The notes beneath the pieces are model-generated. The model was not told where the DNA came from and did no database searches. It saw only the letters and a program-made list of their open reading frames with translations. From CAWDDA01 sp963813345 (GTDB lineage Bacteria; Acidobacteriota; Blastocatellia; RBC074), in NCBI GenBank assembly GCA_963813345.1, contig CAWEYR010000019.1, positions 62,001 through 126,000 of the forward strand: a stretch of DNA of 64,000 nt, read 5' to 3'. How positions within the stretch are numbered: the stretch's first letter is position 1; each line of letters begins with the position of its first letter. Shown here piece by piece: positions 8,430 to 17,464 of the stretch. A program made the translations under genes and the position numbers.

Positions 8430-9401
8430 ATGAAGAAAGCATTGATACTGACTTGCCTTTTCCTCACAGCGGCACTCATCACGGCGTGCGCGCCTCCGAC
8501 CGTGAAAATCAAAGTGTCCCGCGACGAAGTCAAGCAGGGTGATCCAGTCACGGTCAGCTGGGAATCAAAGAACGCGAAGGCCGTATCGCTTAATGGCCAG
8601 ACGGTAGAAAAGCTTGGCGCGCGAACAATGACGCCTTCCGATACAACGAAGTATGAAGTTGTCGCGAAAAAGGGAAGTAAGGAAGCGAAGGACAACGCGA
8701 CGGTCAAGGTCAACAAACCTTCAACCGGCCCGGCGCCGACAGTGACACTTCGAGCGGAACCGACCGCGATCGAGCACGGTCAAAACGCGAAGCTGCGGTG
8801 GGAGACTCAGAACTCGACTTTTGTGTCTATAGAGGGTCTCGGTCAGTTGCCAGCCTCAGGTGAGAGAGAGGTCAGCCCGCGCGTTTCGACAACCTACACT
8901 GCGACAGCAGTCGGTGATGGAGGAAGGGCAACCGCGAGTGCGCGCATCACGGTGAGTGATCCAGCGGCCGCAGCGGCGGAGCGAGATCGCACGGTCACCG
9001 ATGGTGCGATTGCTGCAGTCGCTGCAGAATTTGCGCGAGTAATCCCGAAGGTATTCTTTGATCTCGACAAGTCCGACCTCAAACCGTCTGAGCAGGAAAA
9101 ACTGCGTAAGGCAGCCGAGTGGTTGCTTCAGGACCGGAATCGCACGGTAGCGTTTCGTGTCGAAGGAAATTGTGATCCACGCGGAACAGCCGAATACAAT
9201 CTTGGTCTTGGCGATCGACGCGCGCGTGCAGTCCGCGATTTCCTGGTGAGCCTTGGCGTCGATACGAATCGTATGGAAGTCATGAGCTGGGGGATCGAAA
9301 AGGCTACAGGCAGAAGTGAAGGATCCACTTCGGCGCCGCCGTCCTGGGCATTTGATCGTCGCGCCGATGTCCTCTATGTTCGAGGTGGTCAACCCCGATG
9401 A
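8430..9401 (+). CDS. pal: Peptidoglycan-associated lipoprotein with two extra N-terminal domains
   Basis: A 323-residue outer-membrane lipoprotein. The signal sequence ends in the lipobox ITAC (Cys ~20). Two Ig-like/beta-sandwich units follow: about residues 25-95 (VKQGDPVTVSWESKNAKAVS) and 100-175 (IEHGQNAKLRWETQNSTFVS), each starting with a similar strand and closing with xTYTAxA- or TKYEVVAKK-type strands. The C-terminal ~120 residues are an OmpA/Pal peptidoglycan-binding domain (FDLDKSDLKPSEQEKL, GNCDPRGTAEYNLGLGDRRA). Classical Pal has only a short linker before OmpA, so this is about twice as long. AAGGAGA precedes the ATG. It anchors the outer membrane to the cell wall. Confidence 0.92.
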   Translation: MKKALILTCLFLTAALITACAPPTVKIKVSRDEVKQGDPVTVSWESKNAKAVSLNGQTVEKLGARTMTPSDTTKYEVVAKKGSKEAKDNATVKVNKPSTGPAPTVTLRAEPTAIEHGQNAKLRWETQNSTFVSIEGLGQLPASGEREVSPRVSTTYTATAVGDGGRATASARITVSDPAAAAAERDRTVTDGAIAAVAAEFARVIPKVFFDLDKSDLKPSEQEKLRKAAEWLLQDRNRTVAFRVEGNCDPRGTAEYNLGLGDRRARAVRDFLVSLGVDTNRMEVMSWGIEKATGRSEGSTSAPPSWAFDRRADVLYVRGGQPR

Positions 9402-9470
9402 GTTGATGACGTCAACAACGGGGAAACACCATTGTGAGGTGTGAAATGAGAATTAGTTTGCGTTAGACAT

Positions 9471-10370
9471 TTGAGAACGATCGTGGCCGCCGTTTCTGTT
9501 GTTTCTCTTGTTCTTGTTGCGTTCATTCTTGCCCCGAGTACGGCGTTGCCCGTCTCGGCGCAGAATGCACGCGAGCAGAGGATCGACCGGATGGCGGTCC
9601 AGGTCGAGGAGATGAAGACGGAGATGACTATGCTCCAGCGGCAGGTGCAAAGCATGCAGGACACTTTGAACAAGACCTCCGGAGAGATGGGCTCGCTGAT
9701 TACGCAGATGAATGACAATATTTCTGCAATTAGACGGGCGCAGTCAGCAGTTTCAACAAACACCTCGGACAGCGCCACTCAGATGTCGTCGATAGCCGAA
9801 CGCATTTCTGGCGCTGATCGAAGGATGGAGCGTTTGTCGGAGCAGTTTGCTCAGCTCAAGAAACTTATTGAAGACATTCCCAAGCAACCGGTGCTCGGTC
9901 AGGTTACTCCCGGAAATCCCGAGCAGTTGTTTGCCGCGGCTTATGCCGATTACTCGAGGGGGAACTTCGATCTCGCGCTCTCGGAGTTTCGGCAATACGT
10001 TGAAACCTTTCCAGGGTCGGAGCTTTCAGACAACGCTCAATACTGGATCGGCGAGATTCTCTTTGCGCAGCGCAAATTCGCTGAAGCGGCGAATGAGTTC
10101 GAGAAGGTAATGACCGTCAATCCTAAGGGCGACAAAGCACCGGCAGCGCTTTACAAGCGTGGCATGGTGTTGCTCGAAATGGGAAACAAGCAGACTGGTG
10201 TTGAGCAGCTGCTCGCAGTGGTAAAGAACTATCCGAGGACCCCTGAGGCGGGACTCGCAACCCAGCAACTACAGCAGGTGGCTCCTGAGGCACTCGAACC
10301 TCCGGCGCCCGAAGCACCGCCGAAAAAGACTGAGTCACAGCGTTCGAGACCAACGACACGCAAGCCGTAA
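9471..10370 (+). CDS. cpoB: Tol-Pal system coordinator CpoB (YbgF)
   Basis: A 299-residue periplasmic protein starting at TTG 9471; no ATG or GTG start is available in frame. A signal peptide (VVSLVLVAFILAPSTALPVSA) precedes a coiled coil (about 30-120, with MTMLQRQVQSMQDTLNKTSG) and a C-terminal TPR region (about 145-270) starting AAYADYSRGNFDLALSEFRQ and containing the AQYWIGEILFAQRKF unit typical of YbgF. It ends with a Pro/Lys-rich tail. It closes the Tol-Pal operon and coordinates peptidoglycan synthesis with outer-membrane constriction. Confidence 0.92.
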   Translation: MRTIVAAVSVVSLVLVAFILAPSTALPVSAQNAREQRIDRMAVQVEEMKTEMTMLQRQVQSMQDTLNKTSGEMGSLITQMNDNISAIRRAQSAVSTNTSDSATQMSSIAERISGADRRMERLSEQFAQLKKLIEDIPKQPVLGQVTPGNPEQLFAAAYADYSRGNFDLALSEFRQYVETFPGSELSDNAQYWIGEILFAQRKFAEAANEFEKVMTVNPKGDKAPAALYKRGMVLLEMGNKQTGVEQLLAVVKNYPRTPEAGLATQQLQQVAPEALEPPAPEAPPKKTESQRSRPTTRKP

Positions 10371-10385
10371 ACTCATCGCATACGC

Positions 10386-11775
10386 ATGCCAATGCCATCG
10401 ATCGCCGAGATCAGAAACCACTTTCCATCGCTCTCGCGTCTTCACAATGGTTTCCCGGTTGCCTACTTCGATGGCCCGGGCGGAACGCAGGTGTCGCGTC
10501 ATGTGGTCGATGCGATGACCGACTATCTGTTTCATCACAACGCGAACACGCACTGGGACTATCCGACAAGCGCCGAGACGGACGAAATCATCGAGCGTGG
10601 GCGCGCGGCAATGGCCGATTTCCTGAATGCCCGGCCTTCGGAAATCATCTTTGGTCCGAACATGACTTCGCTCACGTTTCATGTTTCGCGAGCTCTTGGG
10701 AAGGGCTGGGGACCGGATGACGAGATTGTAGTGACCGAGCTCGATCATCACGCCAATGTCGCGCCGTGGAAGCGGCTCGAGTCCGAACGCGGAGTCAAGG
10801 TACACAAAGCCCGGATGATCCCCGAGACCGGCGAGCTGGACTGGGACGACCTGGCGAGGTTGATTGGAAGCAGGACGCGGCTCGTCGCTATTGGCGCGGC
10901 GTCTAATGCGCTCGGAACAATCAATGATCTTGCACGCGCAGCCGAGCTGGCACGCGCGCGGCGCGCGCTTGTATTTGTGGATGCAGTCCATTCTGCTCCG
11001 CATTCGCTCGTCGACGTGAACGCGATCGACTGCGACTTTCTGGTGTGTTCTCCATACAAGTTTTACGGTCCTCATCAGGGAGTGCTCTATGGACGCCAGG
11101 CGCTGCTTGAGGAAGTCGACTTTCCAAAGCTCGAGCCTGCACCCGACTCTGCGCCAGAGCGCGGTGAGACGGGCACACAGAATCATGAAGGGATCGCCGG
11201 GAGTGCGGCAGCGGTTGACATGCTTGCTTCGTTTGGCCGCGGTCGCACGCGCCGCGAGAAGCTCGAGTCGACGTTCAGAGAAGTGCAGGAGCGAGGCGAC
11301 GAGCTTTTTGAAAGAATGTGGTCGGGGTTAAGCGGAGTGCCGGGCTTGAGACTGTTTGGATTGCCTCCGGGAAGGGTGCGCACGCCGACAGTGTCATTTG
11401 TTTTGGACGCCGCGCCCTCGGCAGAGGTCGCGAAGCACCTGGCTTCACGTTGGTGTCTTTGTATCGCATGGCGATTTCTATGCGAAGACGGTTGTTGAAA
11501 GGCTTGGAGTGAGCGAAGTAGGGCTCGTGCGTGCTGGTTGTGCCATTTACACAACTGAAGATGAAGTTGACAGGCTGGTCGATGGAGTACAGGCTTTGAG
11601 CCATGGAGTGCGCGGCTTAGCGCTGCTCTGGTGCACGCTCGGTCTCGCAGACTGGCAGCTCCCAGCGCGGTACTCCAGTACCTTATTGCCTAAGTTTTCC
11701 TTTCGTTTGATTGATGCTTGCATCGAGCCAGCCGCGTTCGTTGCTGTTTCGGCATCTCCGCCTAAGTTCCTCTAG
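10386..11775 (+). CDS. Cysteine desulfurase-like class V aminotransferase (frameshifted)
   Basis: Residues 1-350 are a PLP-dependent class V aminotransferase: HHNANTHWDYPTSAETDEII, EIVVTELDHHANVAPW, and the PLP-lysine region CDFLVCSPYKFYGPHQGVLY. The frame opened at 10386 reads into nonsense at about 11450 (CGTTGGTGTC). One base further on, the expected C-terminus resumes as GVFVSHGDFYAKTVVERLGV and RAGCAIYTTEDEVDRLVDGV, indicating one extra T near 11450-11451. The natural end is about 11600; the shifted frame stays open to 11775 through a repeat. It follows cpoB by 15 bases. It resembles the cysteine desulfurase-like subfamily rather than IscS/SufS; the substrate is uncertain. Confidence 0.82.
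11605..11690 (+). repeat. Imperfect inverted repeat
   Basis: TGGAGTGCGCGGCTTAGCGC on the left is weakly complementary to GCTCCCAGCGCGGTACTCCA on the right. It lies between the aminotransferase end and the convergent metallo-hydrolase and overlaps the last codons of the latter. It is a likely member of the dispersed hairpin families, but the pairing is poor. Confidence 0.4.
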
Positions 11776-12942
11776 CGCTTTCAGTCGCGCCTCGAGGGCT
11801 CCTCTGTGTCCCGGACTGGCTGCGAGTGCGGCATCGCTCAGGTGAAGCGACTCGACGGGATTCCGATCGATTCGTTCGAGTGCAACCTTGACCACGGCGT
11901 CCGGTCCTCCTGACATCTTGACCAGATCGGGAAAGACTGAGGCCACCGGCGTCTCATACATTGTCGCGGGATTCAGATCGTACCATCCGGCATAACCCTC
12001 GTAGATTCCACGCACCGACCAGGTAAGCTTCCCATAACTCTCACCGACATCCAGTTCCTTTGGAAGCTTGACCTCACGCATCAGCGTGAAGACGTCCTTG
12101 CCTGCATTCATTCCTTTGACCGTCTCGTCGTGGACGTATTGAATGGCATCCCGATAACGCGTGAGCTTTCTTGTAATCTCCGCGTTTCCGCGAATGGGCG
12201 TCCCGTGACTTGGCAGCAGAATCTCAGGCTTGAGCGCGAGGACCTTGTCGATCGACCTGACATACTCGAGTGCCCATCGTGGTTGTGTTCCGCGGAGCGT
12301 GTAAATGTTTGGAAACGACTCGTAGAAGTTGTCCCCGACGAACGCGGCCTTGAGCTGCGGTATCCACACCGTCAGGTGATCAGGAGTTTCACCGGGAGTG
12401 TGAAAAAGCTCAAATTTCATTGCACCGAGCTCGAACTCATAACGATCGTCAAAAAGAATCGTCGCGAGCACCCTGCCACCCGCGTTGCCCGGCCACGGAC
12501 CGGGAGTCTGTCTCTGCAGCGAGAACTGCGCCGCATTTCGATCAGCAAAGAACGCGTTCAGTCGCGCCTGATAGTGTACGAAGTCGACGTGATTCTTCTG
12601 CGCGATTACCTGAGTTCCCTCCTCCTTCAAGGCACTGACGCCGCCAATATGATCTCCGTGAGCATGAGTCAGAATGATGTACTTGACGGGTCCAGTCATC
12701 TCGGCCTGCAGCAAACGCTTGTGCCGCGTCGCGTTGAACGCGATCGAGGTATCGATGATGACGCTGCCGGCAGGGGTGGTCACAAGGTACGAGTTACCAA
12801 AGCCGATCGCCTGGTAAATCGAATCGGCTACCTTGACTGCTTTTGTCTGATCCTGACCATTCCGAAGCAGCGTCTGCGGGTTGTCGGGAACCGGATCCTG
12901 AATGAACGCAATGAGTAAGAGTACGTAAGAGAGAGATTTCAT
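11683..12942 (-). CDS. Metallo-beta-lactamase-fold hydrolase, alkylsulfatase-like
   Basis: About 419 residues from the ATG at 12940-12942, preceded by AAAGGAGCT; the longer frame only reads a repeat. A signal peptide (MKSLSYVLLLIAFIQ) is followed by the metallo-beta-lactamase core with TTPAGSVIIDTS, the zinc motif THAHGDHIGG, and DNFYESFPNIYTLRG and ILLPSHGTP strands (to about residue 270). A C-terminal helical part (about 290-419, ending QTKGKLRQ) resembles the dimerisation domain of linear alkylsulfatases. It is probably periplasmic and zinc-dependent. The sequence supports a BDS1/SdsA1-like architecture, but the substrate could also be another ester. It diverges from the radical SAM operon. 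Confidence 0.8.
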   Translation of the reverse strand: MKSLSYVLLLIAFIQDPVPDNPQTLLRNGQDQTKAVKVADSIYQAIGFGNSYLVTTPAGSVIIDTSIAFNATRHKRLLQAEMTGPVKYIILTHAHGDHIGGVSALKEEGTQVIAQKNHVDFVHYQARLNAFFADRNAAQFSLQRQTPGPWPGNAGGRVLATILFDDRYEFELGAMKFELFHTPGETPDHLTVWIPQLKAAFVGDNFYESFPNIYTLRGTQPRWALEYVRSIDKVLALKPEILLPSHGTPIRGNAEITRKLTRYRDAIQYVHDETVKGMNAGKDVFTLMREVKLPKELDVGESYGKLTWSVRGIYEGYAGWYDLNPATMYETPVASVFPDLVKMSGGPDAVVKVALERIDRNPVESLHLSDAALAASPGHRGALEARLKALEELRRRCRNSNERGWLDASINQTKGKLRQ

Positions 12943-12969
12943 CGTAGCTCCTTTGTCTCGCCGGGAAGA

Positions 12970-12996
12970 TTCCGCCTGAAGGCGGTACAACGTACC
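12970..12996 (+). repeat. Short palindromic repeat, CCGCCTGAAGGCGG family
   Basis: TTCCGCCTGAAGGCGGTACA followed by ACGTACC. The core CCGCCTGAAGGCGG is self-complementary. Read on the minus strand it extends the metallo-hydrolase frame upstream as MYRLQAESS, a tail also seen at the end of the GHMP kinase. Further copies lie near 28.9, 36.4 and 54.0 kb. Confidence 0.8.
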
Positions 12997-13058
12997 TCCG
13001 ATTTCAATTTGACTTTGGCGTAGTCCAACCGATTAAATAGCTTATTTCCGGAGTTTTT

Positions 13059-14191
13059 ATGGACTACAGCTTTGAACTAGTCAAGAAGTACGCTCGCGTA
13101 CTCACCGGTCAGGTAACTTCGCCGGTTGTTCTGAATATCCTGATTACAAGCGTCTGCGACATGCGCTGCGTCCACTGCTTTTTTACCGAGGAGCTGGACG
13201 ACAAGCCGAGAAAAAAGCTGCAGATGTCTACCAGCGAGCTCGTTCGCATCAGCGAAACCCTCGGTGGGAAGCTTCCGGTTCTGATCATTGCCGGCGGCGA
13301 ACCGTTTACCCGCAAGGATCTTCCAGAGGTAGCACGCGCATTCTATGAGAAGAACGAGCTCGAATCGATCTATCTGATGTCCAACGGTCAGATTCAAAAG
13401 CGAATCATCCCGGATGTAACGCGGATTCTGGAAGAGTGTCCGGATCTGAATGTCACAGTCGCGCTCGGCATAGATGGCCTTGAAAGAGAGCACGACAAGA
13501 TCCGGCAGAAAGCCGGGCAGTTGGCACATCGCGATCGATACCGCCCGCCAGTTGAAGGAGCTCAAGGCGGCGCGTTTCCCGCGGCTCGACGTGCAAACCT
13601 GCACGTGTCGTCATGAATTCCAATCAGGACCGAATCTTTGATTGGTACGATTATCTTCGGTACGAGCTCAAACCGGACAAGATCAACGTCAACTACATTC
13701 GCCCGCCGTCAGCAAAGCCCGAGGAGCTGAACATCGATCTCGGTCGCTACCGGAAACTGTCGCAGATGATCGATGATGATTCGCGTCACGGTGTCATTCA
13801 TAACCACTACAATGGCGATGCGGGATTCTTTAAAGCTGCAATCGATATCTACATGCATGACCTCATAGCGAAGACTGAAGAAGAGCACAAACCCCAGCTT
13901 CGCTGTTACGCGGGAACGACGGGTGCGGTGATCTATGATGAAGGCACGGTTTCGAGTTGTGAGAATCTGTCGCCGGTAGGGAATTTGCGCGACTATGACT
14001 GGAACTTCTGGGCGTTATGGAATTCACCTGAAATCAAGGTTCGCCGCAAGGAAGTGGCGGACGGGTGTTTCTGCACTCACGAATCCAATTGTTACTATCC
14101 GTCACTCGCCTTCAATCCGAAGCATCTGGTGCAGATAAAGAAGATCGAATGGGAGATGAAACGTTCGCACGCTGCGGAATTGCATGGCTGA
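13059..14191 (+). CDS. Radical SAM protein with C-terminal Cys-rich domain (two frameshifts)
   Basis: The N-terminal part has the radical SAM cluster motif CDMRCVHC (CxxxCxxC, about residues 32-39) and IIAGGEPFTRKDL, the GGEP strand binding S-adenosylmethionine. The C-terminal part has several cysteines (LRCYAGTTGAVIYDEGTVSS, GCFCTHESNC) as in SPASM/twitch domains holding auxiliary iron-sulfur clusters. Two single-base insertions break the frame: one in GGG at 13514-13516 and one near 13608-13610. The middle segment reads GSWHIAIDTARQLKELKAAR and LDVQTCTC in the third frame, so the product would be continuous after correction. It overlaps the next gene by eight bases. Role unknown; it likely modifies a lipid, sugar or peptide. 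Confidence 0.85.
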
Positions 14192-15380
14192 AGACCTCGC
14201 CCGAAAATTCCTGATAATCACTTCAGACACTGGCGGGGGACACGGCAGTGCTGCAGTAGCCATTGCCGAGGGTTTGGCGCGGTTTGGCCGACCCGATTGT
14301 CTGGTCAATATCGCGCGCGCGATCGAAGAATCGCATCTTCTCGCCCAGAAGCTGACCGATTTCTACAATTACCTGCTGCGGTATCACCAGCCGCTGATGA
14401 AGTACTACTACTGGGCTGTTGATCGTTTTCGTCCAAACGAATCGAGTCTGCTTTATCGCATGACACAACGCTACGGCCGCCAGCTTTTTGAGAAGTACTG
14501 CCCGCAAGTGGTTGTTTCGGTACATCCAATGGCGCAGCACTTCATCGCAAGAATGCTGCGCGATCTTGGTTTGACCGACAAGATTCCGCTTGTGACCGTG
14601 GTCACGGACCCGTGCTATGGCTTCTGGCGTGGCTGGGCGTGCAAGGACGTCAACCTTTACATTGTAGCGACGGAAGCGGCGAAACAGCAGTTGATCGACT
14701 TTGGGATTCTCGAGGAACGGATACGAATCTGCGGAATTCCGATCCACCCGAAGTTTCAGCGTGCCGGTGATGAGGACCCGCGAGAAGTTCGCAAGGACCT
14801 CGGACTGGATGCCGATCGCTTTACGATCTTTGTCAATGCCGGCTGGATTGGTGGAGGAAACATTCCTCGCATCTTTGCTGAGATGGTGAATCAGGGCGGT
14901 GACTTGAAGGATGCTCAGGCGATCTTTCTTGCGGGTCACAACCTGGAGCTTCGCGCCGAGGCTGAAGCCCTGGCAGCACGCTCTCCGTTTCCAGCGAAGG
15001 TCATTGGCTATACTGACAAGATGGAGCGAGTGATGAACGCGGCCGATGTCATGGTTTCAAAGCTCGGAGGGCTGACAACCTTCGAAGCACTTGCGAGCCG
15101 TCTGCCAATTATCGCCGACACAACAACACGTCCGATGCCGCAGGAATCGCAGACCGCAAAGCTTCTCGAGAAGCATCGCGCTGGCATTCTTCTCGAGCGT
15201 GCCAGTGAAATTGTTCCGGTCATTCGTCGACTGGTCCGCAATCCTGCCGAGCATGCAGCAATGAAGCTGGCTGCGGCACGTCTTGCAGTCCCTGACGCCA
15301 CTCGTCGCGTCGTTGACGAGTTGATGCGTAAGGTTGATGAAGTCACATCAACTCCCACTCCGGTCCTGGCGCGAAAATAG
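14184..15380 (+). CDS. Glycosyltransferase of the MGDG synthase / diacylglycerol glucosyltransferase type
   Basis: A 398-residue GT-B protein. The N-terminal domain starts FLIITSDTGGGHGSAAVAIA, the glycine-rich loop of MGDG synthase and UgtP/MurG-type enzymes. The MGDG_synth region covers about 20-180 (SVHPMAQHFIARMLRDLGLT). The C-terminal sugar-nucleotide domain contains VIGYTDKMERVMNAADVMVS and KLGGLTTFEALASRLPII, the donor-binding loop. It would transfer a hexose from a UDP-sugar to diacylglycerol or a related lipid at the inner membrane. It overlaps the radical SAM gene by eight bases (translational coupling) and is followed after 29 bases by an SDR. Confidence 0.85.
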   Translation: MAEDLARKFLIITSDTGGGHGSAAVAIAEGLARFGRPDCLVNIARAIEESHLLAQKLTDFYNYLLRYHQPLMKYYYWAVDRFRPNESSLLYRMTQRYGRQLFEKYCPQVVVSVHPMAQHFIARMLRDLGLTDKIPLVTVVTDPCYGFWRGWACKDVNLYIVATEAAKQQLIDFGILEERIRICGIPIHPKFQRAGDEDPREVRKDLGLDADRFTIFVNAGWIGGGNIPRIFAEMVNQGGDLKDAQAIFLAGHNLELRAEAEALAARSPFPAKVIGYTDKMERVMNAADVMVSKLGGLTTFEALASRLPIIADTTTRPMPQESQTAKLLEKHRAGILLERASEIVPVIRRLVRNPAEHAAMKLAAARLAVPDATRRVVDELMRKVDEVTSTPTPVLARK

Positions 15381-15409
15381 CGACAACCGGTACTCAATCG
15401 ACAATCAAT

Positions 15410-16156
15410 ATGGGTTTACTCGAAGGAAAGAAAGTAATCATAACCGGGGGTTCGCGCGGAATCGGGCGCGCCCTGTGCGATGTCTTTGCGCGCGAAGGCG
15501 CCGACATTGCGTTTAACTATAACGTCAGCGACGAACGCGCCGCGGCGACGCTTGAACGCATTGAATCCTTTGGACGGCACGGCCTCGCTTTCAAGGTCTC
15601 AGTCACTGACCGCCCGGCAATCAACCGGATGGTCCGCCAGGTGATCGAGAAGTTCGGCAGGATAGACATCCTGGTCAACAACGCTGCCATAAATCGCGGT
15701 GACAACTTCGCGACCATGACCGAACGAGCCTGGGACGAGGTGATCGACACCAACGTCAATGGGCTTTTCAATGTCACCAAGCCAGTCTTCAAACAGATGC
15801 TAAGGCAGCGTGCCGGTAACATTCTCAACATGAGCAGCATCGGCGCGCTTCGGGCGCTTCCAACGTCCGTACACTACGCCACATCCAAGGCAGCAGTCAT
15901 CGGATTCACCAAATGCCTGTCGCGCGAAGGCTCGGCGTTTGGCGTTGTGGTCAACGCGATTGCCGCCGGCATCTTTGATACGGATCTTTCCGATGCATTA
16001 CCCGAACGCCTGCTCGAGATGCACAAATTCTGGTGCGCTAAAGGCCGGCGTGGTCATCCCGAAGAGCTCGCCGAATTCGCGGCATTCATGGTGTCAGATA
16101 GGAACAGCTATATGATCGGCGAGGTCATCACGGTCGACGGTGGGAGCATTACCTGA
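15410..16156 (+). CDS. SDR-family 3-oxoacyl-ACP reductase-like oxidoreductase
   Basis: A 248-residue short-chain dehydrogenase. Visible: the NAD(P) loop TGGSRGIGRA (residues 11-20), the NNAAIN motif, catalytic Ser in LNMSSIGALR, Tyr and Lys in HYATSKAAVIG, and a C-terminal VDGG. Length is typical of FabG-like proteins. It is unlikely to be the housekeeping FabG because it sits in a glycolipid-type operon without other fatty-acid synthesis genes. It probably reduces or epimerises an operon-specific lipid or sugar intermediate. Confidence 0.85.
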   Translation: MGLLEGKKVIITGGSRGIGRALCDVFAREGADIAFNYNVSDERAAATLERIESFGRHGLAFKVSVTDRPAINRMVRQVIEKFGRIDILVNNAAINRGDNFATMTERAWDEVIDTNVNGLFNVTKPVFKQMLRQRAGNILNMSSIGALRALPTSVHYATSKAAVIGFTKCLSREGSAFGVVVNAIAAGIFDTDLSDALPERLLEMHKFWCAKGRRGHPEELAEFAAFMVSDRNSYMIGEVITVDGGSIT

Positions 16157-16230
16157 GTCCGCGTCGTTTTTCAGATCTGACAGCAGCCTTCACATTCGCG
16201 GCCATATCAGTAGCTGTCGTCTCAGGCAGG

Positions 16231-16746
16231 TTGGATGGTCTCGACACACAAATCATCCGCGCAGTGCAGTCGCTGGCGCCTCTGAGCGCCTTCATGCAAT
16301 TGATCACGCATGCGGGCGACACCATCACACTCCTTACCGTCACCGCTCTCGTCTCGATCCTTATGTATGTTGCGATCGGACGTAAGCGCCCGGCGGCGGC
16401 GTTATGGCTGAACGTCGGGATCGCTTATGCACTCAATAACGCGGTGAAATACCTCTTTGCGAGGGCGCGTCCGGATTTTTCGAATGTCTATGTGGATCCG
16501 CTGAGCTACAGTTTTCCGAGCGGGCACGCGATGGTTTCGGCCGCTGTGTACGGGCTGTCCGCGTACTTGCTCTCGATCGCGTTCCCAAAGTATCGCGTTG
16601 CAATTCGTCTGGCAGCAGTTCTGCTGGTGCTTGCGATTGGCTTGAGCCGCGCCTATCTCGATGCTCATTGGCCAAGCGATGTTCTCGCTGGATTCGCTGC
16701 CGGCTGGATAATCGTTTCGATGATGGTGAGATGGTACGAGAGGTGA
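16231..16746 (+). CDS. PAP2-family membrane phosphatase
   Basis: 171 residues from TTG 16231. It carries the three PAP2 motifs: KYLFARARP (K-x6-RP), PSGHAM, and SRAYLDAHWPSD (SRx5Hx3D). Several hydrophobic helices surround them, so the active site faces outward. The same frame is open upstream to CTG 16153, which overlaps the SDR stop, and encodes a plausible first membrane helix (AAFTFAAISVAVVSGRLDGL). The true start is therefore probably near 16153 with a weak or altered start codon. It would dephosphorylate phosphatidate or polyprenyl pyrophosphate and closes the four-gene operon. Confidence 0.85.
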   Translation: MDGLDTQIIRAVQSLAPLSAFMQLITHAGDTITLLTVTALVSILMYVAIGRKRPAAALWLNVGIAYALNNAVKYLFARARPDFSNVYVDPLSYSFPSGHAMVSAAVYGLSAYLLSIAFPKYRVAIRLAAVLLVLAIGLSRAYLDAHWPSDVLAGFAAGWIIVSMMVRWYER

Positions 16747-16775
16747 GCAGGGGAAGTGGTCGGTGGTCAGTGGTA

Positions 16776-17249
16776 TCAGTGGCCGGAAGTCTCACGCTTC
16801 ATCCATTCAAAAACGCGATAGTGATCCCCATCCATTCCGAGGCGCGCATAGACCTCCTGCGCGCCGACATTCCGCGTATCGACATAGAGGCGGATTCCGC
16901 GGAGGCTCGAGTCAGCTTCGACGAGACTTCTGACGTGTTCGTAAAGGCCGGCATAGACGCCCTGGCGGCGATGTTCTGGCGCGACGTAGACGCTTTGAAT
17001 CCACCAGACCAGGCCATTTCGCCAATCGCTCCACTCGTACGTGATGAGCGTCGAGCCGATTATTCTGCCGTCCTTCTCAGCAACAAAGTATCGACCTTTC
17101 GACGGCTCCTCAAAGACAGCATCTACACCGCGCGCACACGTGTCGCGATCGAGATCAAGATCTTCAGTCTCGGAAGCCATTCTGATCTGAAACTCGACAA
17201 TCGTGGCAGCGTCGCTCGGCGTCGCTTCTCTATATATGGTTGAAGGCAT
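16776..17249 (-). CDS. GNAT-family N-acetyltransferase
   Basis: About 157 residues from the ATG at 17247-17249; the longer frame only adds repeat-derived residues. The GNAT fold is shown by YREATPSDAATIVEFQIRMA (N-terminal strand/helix), WWIQSVYVAPEHRRQGVYAGL (acetyl-CoA pyrophosphate loop, RRQGVYAG) and VGAQEVYARLGM (C-terminal helix), ending in YRVFEWMK. It acetylates a small amine or a peptide amino group; the substrate is unknown. It is convergent with the PAP2 gene. Confidence 0.88.
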   Translation of the reverse strand: MPSTIYREATPSDAATIVEFQIRMASETEDLDLDRDTCARGVDAVFEEPSKGRYFVAEKDGRIIGSTLITYEWSDWRNGLVWWIQSVYVAPEHRRQGVYAGLYEHVRSLVEADSSLRGIRLYVDTRNVGAQEVYARLGMDGDHYRVFEWMKRETSGH

Positions 17250-17266
17250 GAACGAGTGGTCGGGTG

Positions 17267-17331
17267 GTTTGTGTTCAAGCTTTAGCATGGGGTCCATTGA
17301 AACTCACAAGCTAAAGCTTGAACTCAAACAC
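17267..17331 (+). repeat. Hairpin repeat, AAGCTTTAGC family (compact copy)
   Basis: Left arm TTTGTGTTCAAGCTTTAGC pairs with GCTAAAGCTTGAACTCAAA across about 15 bases. It lies between the GNAT start and the tRNA-Val gene, a few bases 3' of the tRNA on the minus strand, where it could act as its terminator. Confidence 0.8.
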
Positions 17332-17339
17332 TTCTTATA

Positions 17340-17411
<72 letters not shown>

Positions 17412-17464
17412 GTGATCGCTCATCAAGATAGCCTGTGGATACTAGCAGAGCGGTTTGGAGAGGG

